Assembly: GCA_964569795.1 (NCBI GenBank)
Contig: CAZMVB010000008.1
Location: 62,001 to 126,000 of the forward strand
DNA length: 64,000 nucleotides
Direction of reading: 5' to 3'
DNA from: JAHJDS01 sp964569795
GTDB lineage: Bacteria; Desulfobacterota; Desulfarculia; Desulfarculales; JAHJDS01
Of this stretch, positions 18,800 to 27,379 are shown piece after piece. The position numbers and the translations under genes were made by a program. The stretch's first letter is position 1. Each line of letters begins with the position of its first letter. The notes beneath the pieces were generated by a model that saw only the letters and a program-made list of their open reading frames with translations, was not told the origin of the DNA and ran no database searches.

Positions 18800-19576
18800 A
18801 TGAGTCTTGACGAAGTAACGATCACCCGGGCGATCATTTCCCAGTACAGCCGGAAGCTGCTGGACAACCTGGACCTGGACGCGGCCGTGGTCGGCGGCGG
18901 TCCGGCCGGTCTGGTCTGCGCCTGGCGCCTGGCGTCGGCGGGCCGTAAGGTGGCCCTGTTCGAGCGGAAGCTGAGCGTGGGCGGCGGGATGTGGGGCGGC
19001 GGGATGATGTTCAACGAGATCGTGATCCAGGACGAGGCCAAGCCGATCCTGGACGAGCTGGGGGTGCCCAGCGTCGAGTTCGAGCCGGGCTACTTCACGG
19101 CCGACGCCGTGACCTGCATGGCGACCCTGACCTCCAAGGCGTCTCTGGCCGGGGCGACGATCTTCAACCTGATCAGTGTCGAGGACGTGATGGTCCGGGA
19201 GGGCCGGGTGACCGGCCTGGTGATCAACTGGTCGGCGGTGGAGATCGGTGGTCTGCACGTCGATCCCCTGGTGGTCTCGGCGAAATGGGTGGTCGAGGCC
19301 ACGGGCCACGCCACCGAGGTCATGGCGGTCATCGAGCGCAAGGTGGATGCCAAGCTGCTGACGCCCTCGGGCGGGCGCGAGGGGGAGCGGTCCATGTGGG
19401 CCGAGAGGGCCGAGACCGACACCCTCGAAAATACCAAGGAGGCCTTCCCCGGGGTGATCGTGGCCGGGATGTCGGCCAACGCCACCTTTGGCTCGTACCG
19501 GATGGGTCCCGTCTTCGGGGGGATGCTCCTGTCCGGGGAAAAGGCGGCCCGGATGATCGACGAAAAGCTGGGCTGA
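18800..19576 (+). CDS. thi4: Thi4-type thiazole synthase, His-type (sulfide-dependent class)
   Basis: 258 residues. An N-terminal Rossmann motif VVGGGPAGL (30-38), the GGGMWGGGMM segment, and the C-terminal GMSANATFGSYRMGPVFGGM are hallmarks of the Thi4 / ribose-1,5-bisphosphate isomerase family that makes the thiazole half of thiamin from NAD and glycine. The sulfur-donor Cys of yeast Thi4 is replaced by His in the methanogen enzymes, and the motif here is GLHVDPL (His153). This implies a catalytic, iron- and sulfide-using enzyme rather than a suicide one. AGGAG lies eight bases before the ATG. It is a single-gene unit. Confidence 0.9.
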   Translation: MSLDEVTITRAIISQYSRKLLDNLDLDAAVVGGGPAGLVCAWRLASAGRKVALFERKLSVGGGMWGGGMMFNEIVIQDEAKPILDELGVPSVEFEPGYFTADAVTCMATLTSKASLAGATIFNLISVEDVMVREGRVTGLVINWSAVEIGGLHVDPLVVSAKWVVEATGHATEVMAVIERKVDAKLLTPSGGREGERSMWAERAETDTLENTKEAFPGVIVAGMSANATFGSYRMGPVFGGMLLSGEKAARMIDEKLG

Positions 19577-19632
19577 CCGCTGTCGGGGGGCCTTGTCCGG
19601 AGAAATCCGGGCCGGTCGGCCCCGGTCATATT

Positions 19633-20955
19633 TCAGCTGTTCTGAAAACGGGCGAGCAGGTAGGCCCCGCACTTGATGACGAACCGCCGGCGGGCGCATT
19701 CGGCCGGGTGCGGGCTGGACAGGTCCCCCGAGGACATGAAGCTGTCCCCGAAACAGGGCCCGCCGCACAGATACCGGGCCCAGCATTCGTAGCAGGACGT
19801 GGCCAGGACGTTGGTCTGGAGCAGGTCCCGGGTCTTTTCCTCGTTCAGGTCCGTGTCCAGGGAACCGATCCTGTGGCCGCCGTCCGGGGTCATCAACCGG
19901 AAGCAGGGATAGAGGTCCCTGTCGGGATCGAGGTAATAGTAGAACCGCCCCGTGCCGCAGCAGAAATAGTGTCGAGCCCTCTCCTTGAGGCCCAGGGCCG
20001 CCTCGCGCAGGAAGTGTTCCGGAATTTCGTCCACATCATGGGCCGTTTTAAGGGTGTGATCGACCAGTTCCATTAATCTCTTCTTCCAGATGTCGATCTC
20101 GAACCGGCCCTGATTCGAATCGAGCCCCGAGTTGGGGCAGACCCCGGAGATGATGATGTTCTCGAAACCGACCTCCTGGAGGCTTTTCAGGCAGGCCACC
20201 AGGTCAATGTCGGCGTCCACCACGGTCGCCCGGACGGGGAGATAGCGCCCGAACTCGGGAATTTCCTGGAGATTGCCGACGATGCGGTCCCAGGTCGGCT
20301 GGCCGCTCTTGGTCCGGCGAAAGGTGTCGTGGATCTCCCGGGTCCCGTCCATGCTGATCATGGGATAGATCCCGTAGTCCACCAGCTTGTCGAACACCTC
20401 CCGGGTGAGCAGGGTGCCGTTGGTGGTCATGGCGTAGGTGAACTCCTTGCCGGCGGCCTTCTCTTGGCGGCGGCAGTAGTCCACCACGGCGTCGATCACC
20501 GGGAGGTTCAGCAGCGGCTCGCCGCCAAAAAAGGTGATGTCGAGCCGGGCGGTGTCTCCGCTGTGCTCGATCAGGTAGTCCACGCCCCTGAGCGCCGTGT
20601 CCACACTCATCAGCTTGTTCCGGCCCAGGTAGGCCGGCTCGTTGGCGAAACAATAATCGCATCCCAGGTTGCAGACATGGGACACGCCCAGCCACAGTCC
20701 GGCCAGATCGGTCCTCATTCGGGCCAAGCGCTCCATTTCCGCCTGGCGCTCCGCCTCTGACAGGGGGCGCAGCCTGCGCCTCAAGGCCCGCCACTCCAGC
20801 TTGGCCCCCAGCCTTTTGTGAAAAGGAACGGATCGGTTTTGGTCCCCGCTGATCTCCTGGTAGGCCTCGGCGCTGACCGAATAGAGGAAGGAGCGTTCGA
20901 TGTCCAGGAGAAAGTGGGTGTCTCTGACCTCAAAGGCGTGATAGGCGGCGGGCAC
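19633..20955 (-). CDS. Radical SAM/SPASM peptide maturase
   Basis: 440 residues from GTG 20955, which has GAGGAGG six bases upstream; the TTG at 20991 lies at the predicted transcription start. The N-terminal 40 residues (YHAFEVRDTHFLLDIERSFL) look like the PqqD/RRE-type leader-binding segment of RiPP maturases. The radical SAM cluster motif is CNLGCDYC (Cys95, 99, 102), followed by FFGGEPLLN and MTTNGTLL. The C-terminal 80 residues have a SPASM pattern: CCGTG, PCFR, CYECWARYLCGGPCFG and late ECARRR/KCG cysteines. Such enzymes install thioether, C-C or epimer modifications in peptides. A divergent Tat-exported Cys-Arg repeat peptide 240 bases away is the likely substrate. Confidence 0.88.
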   Translation of the reverse strand: MPAAYHAFEVRDTHFLLDIERSFLYSVSAEAYQEISGDQNRSVPFHKRLGAKLEWRALRRRLRPLSEAERQAEMERLARMRTDLAGLWLGVSHVCNLGCDYCFANEPAYLGRNKLMSVDTALRGVDYLIEHSGDTARLDITFFGGEPLLNLPVIDAVVDYCRRQEKAAGKEFTYAMTTNGTLLTREVFDKLVDYGIYPMISMDGTREIHDTFRRTKSGQPTWDRIVGNLQEIPEFGRYLPVRATVVDADIDLVACLKSLQEVGFENIIISGVCPNSGLDSNQGRFEIDIWKKRLMELVDHTLKTAHDVDEIPEHFLREAALGLKERARHYFCCGTGRFYYYLDPDRDLYPCFRLMTPDGGHRIGSLDTDLNEEKTRDLLQTNVLATSCYECWARYLCGGPCFGDSFMSSGDLSSPHPAECARRRFVIKCGAYLLARFQNS

Positions 20956-20990
20956 GGCCGGCCTCCTCAATGAGCGGTGATCCTGTAGCA

Positions 20991-21019
20991 ATCCTATGAC
21001 CCCGAAAGTCGCCCGTCAA
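20991..21019 (-). promoter_or_regulatory. Sigma-70 type promoter of the radical SAM gene
   Basis: On the minus strand TTGACG (21014-21019) and TAGGAT (20991-20996) are 17 bases apart. The predicted start near 20984 supports GTG 20955 as the initiation codon. Confidence 0.65.
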
Positions 21020-21059
21020 CTCAACCCCAGGTGATCCCCGGAAAGATCGATCCCATGGA

Positions 21060-21088
21060 CCGGCCCTCACCCGGCCGGGACCTTTTTT
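21060..21088 (+). terminator. Terminator-like hairpin upstream of the Tat peptide gene
   Basis: CCGGCC (21060-21065) pairs with GGCCGG (21073-21078), followed by GACC and six T residues (21083-21088). It lies about 105 bases before the peptide start codon. It could end read-through or act as an attenuator in the peptide mRNA leader. Confidence 0.45.
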
Positions 21089-21192
21089 GGGGCAAGTCAA
21101 TTTTTAGGGGAACCTTCTCGCTCCCAGGGAGTCTGATGCAGATAAAGGCCCTTTCACGACACCAGGACGGAAATCCAGAGGGGGAACCAATC

Positions 21193-21456
21193 ATGGACGA
21201 AAAGCAAACCCGGAGGGAGTTTTTAAAGGGATTGACCGGCGCGGCCGGATTCGGGGCCCTGGCCCTGTTGGGCGCGGCCGCCGCGGTCAAGGGACGCCAC
21301 TTCCAGCCTCTGTCAAACGAGACTCCCGCGCCCGGCCTGAACGTGGCCATGTGTCGGGTCAGATCGCACCGGTACGAAAAACGGGTTACGGACGAGCCGC
21401 AGGTGGCCAAGTGCCGGGTCAGGAGCTACCGCTACAAACGGCCCGCCCCCTGTTAG
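21193..21456 (+). CDS. Tat-exported Cys-Arg repeat peptide, candidate RiPP precursor
   Basis: 87 residues from ATG 21193, preceded by GAGGGGG. The N-terminus is a twin-arginine signal, TRREFLKG followed by a hydrophobic GAAGFGALALLGAAAAV. The mature part of about 50 residues carries two near-copies of a motif, CRVRSHRYEKR and CRVRSYRYKRP, 20 residues apart, and ends in Cys. It is very basic and has three cysteines. It is divergent from a SPASM radical SAM maturase, the usual company of a modified peptide. No family recognised. Directly after the TAG stop a third, in-frame copy of the repeat is found. Confidence 0.7.
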   Translation: MDEKQTRREFLKGLTGAAGFGALALLGAAAAVKGRHFQPLSNETPAPGLNVAMCRVRSHRYEKRVTDEPQVAKCRVRSYRYKRPAPC

Positions 21457-21486
21457 GCCATCTGCCGGGTCAGATCGCACCGGAAC
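21346..21486 (+). repeat. Three direct repeats encoding the C-R-V-R-S motif
   Basis: Units start at 21346, 21406 and 21457, each beginning GCCA and sharing TGCCGGGTCAG (TGTCGGGTCAG in the first). Spacings are 60 and 51 bases. Units one and two are inside the peptide gene. Unit three follows the TAG stop at 21454-21456 in the same frame and would encode AICRVRSHRNNN before a TGA at 21517. Confidence 0.75.
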
Positions 21487-21529
21487 AATAACCTGGGCGG
21501 GGAGAACGGACCGGCCTGAATCAGTTCCA

Positions 21530-22591
21530 TCAACGCCGGATCACAGGCGCCCGGGCCGGGACCCGGGCCGCCCGTTCCAGGGTCGCCAGGAAACTCCTCG
21601 GGCCGCTTCCAGCGGCCCGTCCGTTTTCGGTGATGAACTTGAGGCCGATCCGGATGGCCCGGATGGTCCGGCCCGCGTGCCGGGACAGATAGACGTGGCC
21701 GGTGTCGGGCAGTACGATCAGCTTGACCTTTGGAATGATTTTGGCCTGGGCCCGGGCCACCCCCACCGGAAAGACCCGGTCGGACCCCCCCCAGATGAGG
21801 ACCACCGGCATGGTCAGGTTTCTGGTTTTTTTTCCGATCCAGGTCCGCTCGCCCTGGCGTCGGGTGTTTTCGAGAAAGGCCGAGTACTGGCTGTTCAGCT
21901 TGCGCTGCAGGACGTCGCGGAGGATGAATCCGGGCACGATGGGCGGCCGCCGGCGCTTGGTGAAGAAATACTTCTCGAGCATGGCCCGGAGCTCGGCCAC
22001 GGTCTTGAAATCGAAGTCGTGCATCAGGCCCAGGATGCGCCGCCGGCTGTTGTGGGGCGAAACGCTCAGCCCGGCCGCGCCGATGGCCATCAGGCCGGCG
22101 ACCTTGTCCGGGTGCGTAACGGCGTACCCGGCGGCCACCCAGCCGCCCAGGGAGACGCCGATGAGGATGACCCGGGGCCAGCGGTATCTGGCCTGCAGCC
22201 AGGCGATCTGGCGGTGGTACAGCCCCAGGGTGACCGGGACGCCCGGTTTGGCCGGGGAGGAATAGAACCCGATCAGGTCCGGGGCGGCCACGGGCCGGTC
22301 CCGGAACATGTCGGCCGCGGGGGCCCAGTATTCGGCGGTCATGCCCAGGCCGTGGAGCAGGATCACCGGGGTCTTCTTGGCCCCGGGGGCCGGGCGGAAG
22401 TAGTACCAGAACCGGCCGAAGGGGGCCTCGGCCTGGAGGCGGTGGTACCCGGCCCGGGTGAGCCGCTGGCCCTTGAACATGAGATAGACGCCGACTGGGT
22501 GCCAGAAAAAGGCGTAGGCCAGGAGCGCCAGGCAGGTCGTGACCACCACCCCGGCGGCGATCCACCACCGGCGGTGGGCCTTCCGGGACAT
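21530..22591 (-). CDS. Membrane-anchored alpha/beta hydrolase
   Basis: 353 residues from ATG 22591, with an N-terminal membrane segment (WWIAAGVVVTTCLALLAYAFFW). Hydrolase landmarks: HGLGMTAEYW oxyanion region, nucleophile elbow GVSLGG, acid in WGGSDRVFP and His in PDTGHVYL. These enzymes hydrolyse esters or related bonds; substrate unknown. The frame is open to 22666, but a TTGACC-18-TATACT promoter on the minus strand (22674-22703) would start the mRNA at about 22667, leaving no room for a leader there. The downstream ATG lacks a clear ribosome-binding site, so the start is uncertain. Confidence 0.8.
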   Translation of the reverse strand: MSRKAHRRWWIAAGVVVTTCLALLAYAFFWHPVGVYLMFKGQRLTRAGYHRLQAEAPFGRFWYYFRPAPGAKKTPVILLHGLGMTAEYWAPAADMFRDRPVAAPDLIGFYSSPAKPGVPVTLGLYHRQIAWLQARYRWPRVILIGVSLGGWVAAGYAVTHPDKVAGLMAIGAAGLSVSPHNSRRRILGLMHDFDFKTVAELRAMLEKYFFTKRRRPPIVPGFILRDVLQRKLNSQYSAFLENTRRQGERTWIGKKTRNLTMPVVLIWGGSDRVFPVGVARAQAKIIPKVKLIVLPDTGHVYLSRHAGRTIRAIRIGLKFITENGRAAGSGPRSFLATLERAARVPARAPVIRR

Positions 22592-22673
22592 GGGCCGGGG
22601 TCTATATTTGCTGTGTCTCCGGCGGATCAGGGGCGGATCGGTCGGACCTGAACTCGGTCTGGTCATGGTCCCA

Positions 22674-22703
22674 AGTATAACGTTCGGGTCTGATCAAGGT
22701 CAA
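22674..22703 (-). promoter_or_regulatory. Sigma-70 type promoter of the alpha/beta hydrolase gene
   Basis: Minus-strand TTGACC (22698-22703) and TATACT (22674-22679) are 18 bases apart. Confidence 0.55.
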
Positions 22704-22800
22704 CGCGGCGCGCTGGGGGCCGATTCCCCTTGAGCCGGCCCCGGTGGTGTGATAGGTATAAATGAGTTTTGTCCGTGAAACCATGGTGGCCGGGAGGCGG

Positions 22801-23226
22801 ATGATGATGGAGCGGCGGAGGCTGACGGCAATGGTCCTGGTTGGTTGCCTCTGGTTCTTGCTGGTCGCCATGGGCACCGAGGGCGGTGAGGTTCGGGGTC
22901 CGGTCCAGATCCCGACGCCGGAAAAGAAGTTCGACGTCACCCTGATCGACCGGGACGCGGTCACCATTCGCCTGACCTATTTCTCGGCCGAGGGCATGGT
23001 CTTCTTCACCGGGAAGCTGGGGCGGGGCCAGGTGGCCCTGGCCTTTGACCGGATCAAGTCCGTCGATTTTCACCTCAAGGGCAAAAAGCTCCTGGCCACG
23101 GCCGATCTGAAAAACGGCCGGAAGCTGACGTTCTCCGTGAACCGGAACCTGCGCGTCATGGGCCGGGTGGTCTATGGCAACTACCGGATCGCCCTGGGCA
23201 ACGTCCGGCGGATCGTCTTCCGCTGA
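22801..23226 (+). CDS. Small exported protein of unknown function
   Basis: About 141 residues from the ATG ATG ATG cluster at 22801, which follows GGGAGG. The frame opens at 22762. A signal peptide (LTAMVLVGCLWFLLVAMG) precedes a beta-rich domain with alternating hydrophobic residues (FDVTLIDRDAVTIRLTYFSA, VALAFDRIKSVDFHL, KLTFSVNRNLRVMGRVVYGN). No family recognised. Divergent from the hydrolase; TATAAA near 22758 may be part of its promoter. Confidence 0.65.
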   Translation: MMMERRRLTAMVLVGCLWFLLVAMGTEGGEVRGPVQIPTPEKKFDVTLIDRDAVTIRLTYFSAEGMVFFTGKLGRGQVALAFDRIKSVDFHLKGKKLLATADLKNGRKLTFSVNRNLRVMGRVVYGNYRIALGNVRRIVFR

Positions 23227-23381
23227 TCAGTCCCCGTCATCCCTCGCCACCTCTGCCGGCCCGCCGTCAGGAACCGGGGATCGTTTCCCGGCCGGGCCGT
23301 TCCCCGGGCGCCCCGGGGCCGATAGGGGTTGTAATCGGCCCCCGCCTGGGGTAGAGGTAATCATCCGGTTCGAGGGATTTC

Positions 23382-24713
23382 GTGTCAACGGAAAACCCCA
23401 AGGTCCATATCCACACCTTCGGCTGCCAGATGAATGAGGCCGATTCATCCCGGATTCTGGCCCGGCTGGCGGCACAAGGGTGGGGTGTGTCCGCCGACCC
23501 GGAAGAGGCCGACCTGATCCTGGTCAACACTTGCTCGATCCGGGCCAAGCCCGAGCAAAAGGTGTACTCCCTGCTGGGCCGCCTGGCCGAGGCCAAGCGC
23601 CGCCGGCCGGACCTGGTCATCGGCGTGGGCGGATGCGTGGCCCAGCAGTGCGGCCAAAATTTGCTGACGCGGGCCCGGCACCTGGACCTGGTCTTCGGGC
23701 CGTCCCAGGTGGACCGGGTGCCCGAACTGGTGGACCGGGTCCGGCGGACCGGCCGGCCGGTGGTCGAGGTCGATCTCGACGACCGCGGTCCGGATGGCGC
23801 CCTGGTCGAGCCCGGCCGGGCCGGAGTGCCGGTCAAGGCCATGGTCACCATCATGCGCGGCTGCACCAATTTCTGCGCCTACTGCGTGGTGCCCTACGTC
23901 CGCGGGCCCGAGGTCAGCCGGAACGCGGCGGACGTCCTGGCCGAGGTCAAGGGCTTTCTCGCCGCCGGGGCCCGGGAGATAACCCTGCTGGGTCAGAACG
24001 TCAACACCTACGGCGCCGACCGGGCCGACTCGATCGGCTTCACCCAGTTGCTCGAAAGGGTGAGCGCCCTGCCCGGGCTCGATCGGCTGCGGTTCGTCAC
24101 CTCGCACCCCAAGGACATGTCGCCCGAGCTGATAGCCGCCTTCGGCCGTTACAAAAAACTCTGCCCGGCCCTGCACCTGCCCTTCCAGTCCGGCTCGGAC
24201 CGGATCCTGGCGGCCATGGGCCGGGGCTACACCCGGGCCCGATACCTGGAACTGGTCGGCGAGCTGCGGGCCGTCCGGCCCGACCTGGCCCTGAGCGCCG
24301 ACGTGATCGTCGGTTTCCCCGGTGAGACCGAGGCCGATTTCGAGCAGACCCTGGACCTGATCGAGCGGGTCCGCTTCGATCTTTTGTACTCGTTCAAGTA
24401 CTCGGACCGCCCCGGGGTCCGGGCGGCCGGCCTGGACCACAAGGTCCCCGAGGAGGTCAAGGGCCGGCGCTTGACCAGACTCCAGGCCAGGCAGCGGGAG
24501 ATCACCCTCGCCATCAACCGGAATCTCACGGGCCGGGTGGTCGAGGTCCTGGTCGAGGGGCCGTCCAAGCGCGGCCAGGGCGAGGTGACCGGCCGGACCC
24601 CGACCAACAAGGTCGTCAACTTCCCGGCCGGACAGAAAACGATCGGCCGGCTGGTCCCGGTCACGATCCGGGAGGCCTACGCTAATTCTTTGCGGGGCAC
24701 CCCGGTCTCCTGA
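23382..24713 (+). CDS. miaB: tRNA-2-methylthio-N6-dimethylallyladenosine synthase MiaB
   Basis: 443 residues. The N-terminal methylthiotransferase domain has the three cluster cysteines in FGCQMNEAD (Cys15), NTCSIR and GGCVAQQ. The radical SAM domain has RGCTNFCAYC and the C-terminal TRAM domain ends in NSLRGTPV. The enzyme adds a methylthio group to adenosine 37 of tRNAs reading UNN codons. The CQMN signature and ALTVP-like QSGSDRIL/MGRGYTR segments fit MiaB rather than RimO or MtaB. GTG start preceded by GAGGGA. Followed by the bifunctional nuclease gene. Confidence 0.96.
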   Translation: MSTENPKVHIHTFGCQMNEADSSRILARLAAQGWGVSADPEEADLILVNTCSIRAKPEQKVYSLLGRLAEAKRRRPDLVIGVGGCVAQQCGQNLLTRARHLDLVFGPSQVDRVPELVDRVRRTGRPVVEVDLDDRGPDGALVEPGRAGVPVKAMVTIMRGCTNFCAYCVVPYVRGPEVSRNAADVLAEVKGFLAAGAREITLLGQNVNTYGADRADSIGFTQLLERVSALPGLDRLRFVTSHPKDMSPELIAAFGRYKKLCPALHLPFQSGSDRILAAMGRGYTRARYLELVGELRAVRPDLALSADVIVGFPGETEADFEQTLDLIERVRFDLLYSFKYSDRPGVRAAGLDHKVPEEVKGRRLTRLQARQREITLAINRNLTGRVVEVLVEGPSKRGQGEVTGRTPTNKVVNFPAGQKTIGRLVPVTIREAYANSLRGTPVS

Positions 24714-24764
24714 TAGACTTGAGTCAAGACGGACGGAACCGTCCCTCTAGACGAGGTAAGCATC

Positions 24765-25259
24765 GTGATTAAAATGAACGTCGCCGGCCTGACGATCGAT
24801 CCCTTGACCAACTCGCCGATCATCATCCTCAAGGATGAATCCGGCGAGAACACCTTGCCCATCTGGATCGGTCTGCTCGAGGCCACCGCCATCGCCAGCG
24901 AACTGGAGAACATCGAGTTCAGCCGGCCCATGACCCACGACCTGTTCCGCAACGTCCTGAGGGAACTGGGGGCCAAGCTGGAGCGGATCGAGGTCATCGA
25001 CCTGCGCGACAACACTTATTACGCCGTGATCCACCTGGCCCTGGCCGAGCGGCGGCTGATCATCGACGCCCGTCCCTCGGACGCCATCGCCCTGGCCCTC
25101 CGGGTCCAGGCCCCCATCTTCGTCGCCCCCGACGTCCTGGACGTGTCCCAGCACGCCAAGAGCGAGGCCGAGGCCCAGGTGGGCACCGAGGAGGGCAAAA
25201 AGTGGACCGAGGTCCTGGAAAGCCTGTCCCCGGAAGACTTCGGCAAGTATAAAATGTAA
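24765..25259 (+). CDS. Bifunctional nuclease family protein (DUF151)
   Basis: 164 residues covering the DUF151/BFN domain: LPIWIGLLEATAIASELE, RPMTHDLFRNVLRELGA, YYAVIHLAL and IDARPSDAIALALRVQAPIF. Plant and bacterial members degrade DNA or RNA, but most bacterial copies are uncharacterised. GTG start with GAGGTAAG upstream. It follows miaB by 51 bases, and this miaB-DUF151 order is common, so they probably share a transcript. Confidence 0.9.
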   Translation: MIKMNVAGLTIDPLTNSPIIILKDESGENTLPIWIGLLEATAIASELENIEFSRPMTHDLFRNVLRELGAKLERIEVIDLRDNTYYAVIHLALAERRLIIDARPSDAIALALRVQAPIFVAPDVLDVSQHAKSEAEAQVGTEEGKKWTEVLESLSPEDFGKYKM

Positions 25260-25331
25260 TCCCCCTCCTTTGGGAACCCGTCCGTTTTTTGGTCCTGATC
25301 AACCGAGGGCGACCGTTAACAAGGGTTTGTC

Positions 25332-25976
25332 ATGATCGATCTGCACGTCCATACCCTGCTGTCCGACGGGGCCTTGCTGCCCACGGAACTTGTCCGCCGC
25401 CTGGAGGTCCTGGGCTACCGGGCCGTGGCCTTGACCGATCACGTGGACGCCGGCAACCTGGAGTCGGTCGTGGCCGCCGGGCGGCGGGTGGCCGAATCGC
25501 TGAGCGGCGTCCAGGGGGTCAAGGTCATTCCCGGGGTCGAACTGACCCATGTCCCGCCGGCCGCCCTCGGCGAGCTGACGGCCCGGGCCAGGGATCTCGG
25601 GGCCGAGCTGGTGGTCGTCCACGGCCAGACCCCGGTCGAGCCGGTGGCCCCCGGGACCAACCGGGCGGCCATTGACGCCGGGGTGGACGTCCTGGCCCAC
25701 CCCGGGATGATCACCCCGGACGAGGCGGCCCTGGCCGCCAAAAAGGGCGTGGCCCTCGAGGTGACCACCCGGGGCGGCCACAACCTGACCAACGGCCACG
25801 TGGCCCGGGTCGCCCTGGCGGCCGGGGCCCCCCTGGTGGTCAATTCCGACGCCCACGCCCCGGGGGACCTGATGACCCCCGAGCGGGCCCGGCTGACCGC
25901 CCTGGGCGCCGGACTGTCCGAGGACCAGTACCAGGAATCACAGCGACTCTCCCGCCGGCTGGCGGGCCTGCCGTGA
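25332..25976 (+). CDS. PHP-domain metal-dependent phosphoesterase
   Basis: 214 residues forming a complete PHP fold. The metal-binding motifs are DLHVHT (residues 3-8), LTDHVD, GVELTH, VLAHPG and NSDAHAP. Members include histidinol phosphatases and nucleotide or DNA phosphoesterases; this short stand-alone type has no assigned substrate. It overlaps the following transglutaminase-like gene by GTGA, so it heads a three-gene operon. Confidence 0.9.
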   Translation: MIDLHVHTLLSDGALLPTELVRRLEVLGYRAVALTDHVDAGNLESVVAAGRRVAESLSGVQGVKVIPGVELTHVPPAALGELTARARDLGAELVVVHGQTPVEPVAPGTNRAAIDAGVDVLAHPGMITPDEAALAAKKGVALEVTTRGGHNLTNGHVARVALAAGAPLVVNSDAHAPGDLMTPERARLTALGAGLSEDQYQESQRLSRRLAGLP

Positions 25977-27379
25977 GACCGGTCCGTTGGGCCGCGGCGG
26001 GCGTCGTCGCGGCAACGGCCGTCGCGGCGGCCGTGGTGGCGATCTGGTGGTGGGCCGCGCCCGGCCGACGCCCCCCCCAGACGGCCAGGGGCCATTACGA
26101 GATCAGGCTGGCCGGGAGCGTCATCGGCCGGATGACCCTCGGCCGGCGACCGATCAAGGATGGTTACCTCTTTTCCGACTCCGGGGAACTGGTCCTGAAT
26201 CTGGGGGGCAAGGTCAGCCGGCTGCGGCTGGGTAATCAGTGCCGGACCGACCGCCGCCTCCGGGTCAAATCCTTCAGCTACATCCTGAATGGCGACGGAC
26301 AGCGGCACCTGGTAACCGGCCGGGTCCGGGGCCGGAAGCTGCTCGTCCGCTACCGGCTCAACCAGGCGACGGGGGCCAGGACCTTCGACCTCAAGGGCCC
26401 GCTCCTGGTGTCGCCCATGGCCACCCTCTATTTCTGGCGACAGGCCCGGGCGGGCCGTAAAAAGATGAGCGGCTACGTGTTCGAGCCGCCGACCCTGACC
26501 CTGTCACCCTACACCGTCACCTTCCGGATGATCGCCCGGCAAGGTCACCGGCTCCTGGCGGCCGAGGTCACCCGCCGCCTGACCCGGATCAAGCTCGAGA
26601 TCGATCACCGCGGATTGCTGGTCACCCAGGACGGGCCCATGGGTCAGAAGGTCAGCCGGGTCCGGGGGCCGGTCACCGGTCCCCTGCGGCCGGCCGTGGA
26701 TCTGTACCGGGCCCTGTCGATCAAGGTCAGCGGCGCGGTCCCGCCGTCGGTCGTCCGGCCGGCGCGGCTCGAGGTCCGCCTGGAGGGGATCCCGCTCACC
26801 GGACTGGCCCTGGCCGGAGCCGGCCAGACCCTTGACGGCCGGATCCTGACCGTCACCGCCGCCCCGGGCGGCCTGACCGACTACCGCCTGCCCGCCCAAA
26901 AACAGACCCGGTGGCTGAGGTCATCGTCCTTCATCCAGGCCGACAACCCCCTGATCCGAAAACAGGCCCGGGCAATCCTCGGGGGCGCCACCCGGGCCCG
27001 CCAGGCGACCGAGCGCATCTATGATTGGGTTTTTCAGAACCTGATCAAGACCCCCGTCGGCCCGACCCCGGACGCGGTGAGCGTCCTCAAGAACAAGCGG
27101 GGCGACTGCAACGAGCACGCCGTGCTGTTCACCGCCCTGGCCCGGGCGGCCGGGGTGCCGGCCCGGGTGGCGATCGGCCTGGTCCTGGAGGAGGGCCGGT
27201 TCCTGTATCACGCCTGGGCCGAGGTCTGGCTGGGCCGGTGGGTGGCGGTCGATCCCACCTGGCACCAGTTCCCGGCCGACGCCGGCCACATCCGGCTGGT
27301 TTACGGCCTGAATCAGGGGGTCCTGGACCTCGAATCCGTGGTCGGACGCCTCAAGATCCAAGTCCTCTCCTGGCAATGA
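25973..27379 (+). CDS. Membrane-anchored transglutaminase-like protein
   Basis: 468 residues. An N-terminal membrane segment (residues 7-28) is followed by about 300 residues of beta-rich extracytoplasmic domain. The C-terminal transglutaminase-like core has the triad Cys379 (KRGDCNEHA), His413 (YHAWAEVW) and Asp427 (VDPTWH). Bacterial proteins of this fold are usually cysteine peptidases or peptide ligases in the envelope. GTG start overlapping the PHP gene stop and ATGA overlap with the next gene show tight operon structure. Confidence 0.88.
   Translation: MRPVRWAAAGVVAATAVAAAVVAIWWWAAPGRRPPQTARGHYEIRLAGSVIGRMTLGRRPIKDGYLFSDSGELVLNLGGKVSRLRLGNQCRTDRRLRVKSFSYILNGDGQRHLVTGRVRGRKLLVRYRLNQATGARTFDLKGPLLVSPMATLYFWRQARAGRKKMSGYVFEPPTLTLSPYTVTFRMIARQGHRLLAAEVTRRLTRIKLEIDHRGLLVTQDGPMGQKVSRVRGPVTGPLRPAVDLYRALSIKVSGAVPPSVVRPARLEVRLEGIPLTGLALAGAGQTLDGRILTVTAAPGGLTDYRLPAQKQTRWLRSSSFIQADNPLIRKQARAILGGATRARQATERIYDWVFQNLIKTPVGPTPDAVSVLKNKRGDCNEHAVLFTALARAAGVPARVAIGLVLEEGRFLYHAWAEVWLGRWVAVDPTWHQFPADAGHIRLVYGLNQGVLDLESVVGRLKIQVLSWQ

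Noticed and set aside
21453..22568. Alternative minus-strand frame of 371 codons over the hydrolase
   Set aside because: It is the wrong frame of the alpha/beta hydrolase gene and runs into the Tat peptide repeats; it has Pro/Gly/Arg-rich composition.
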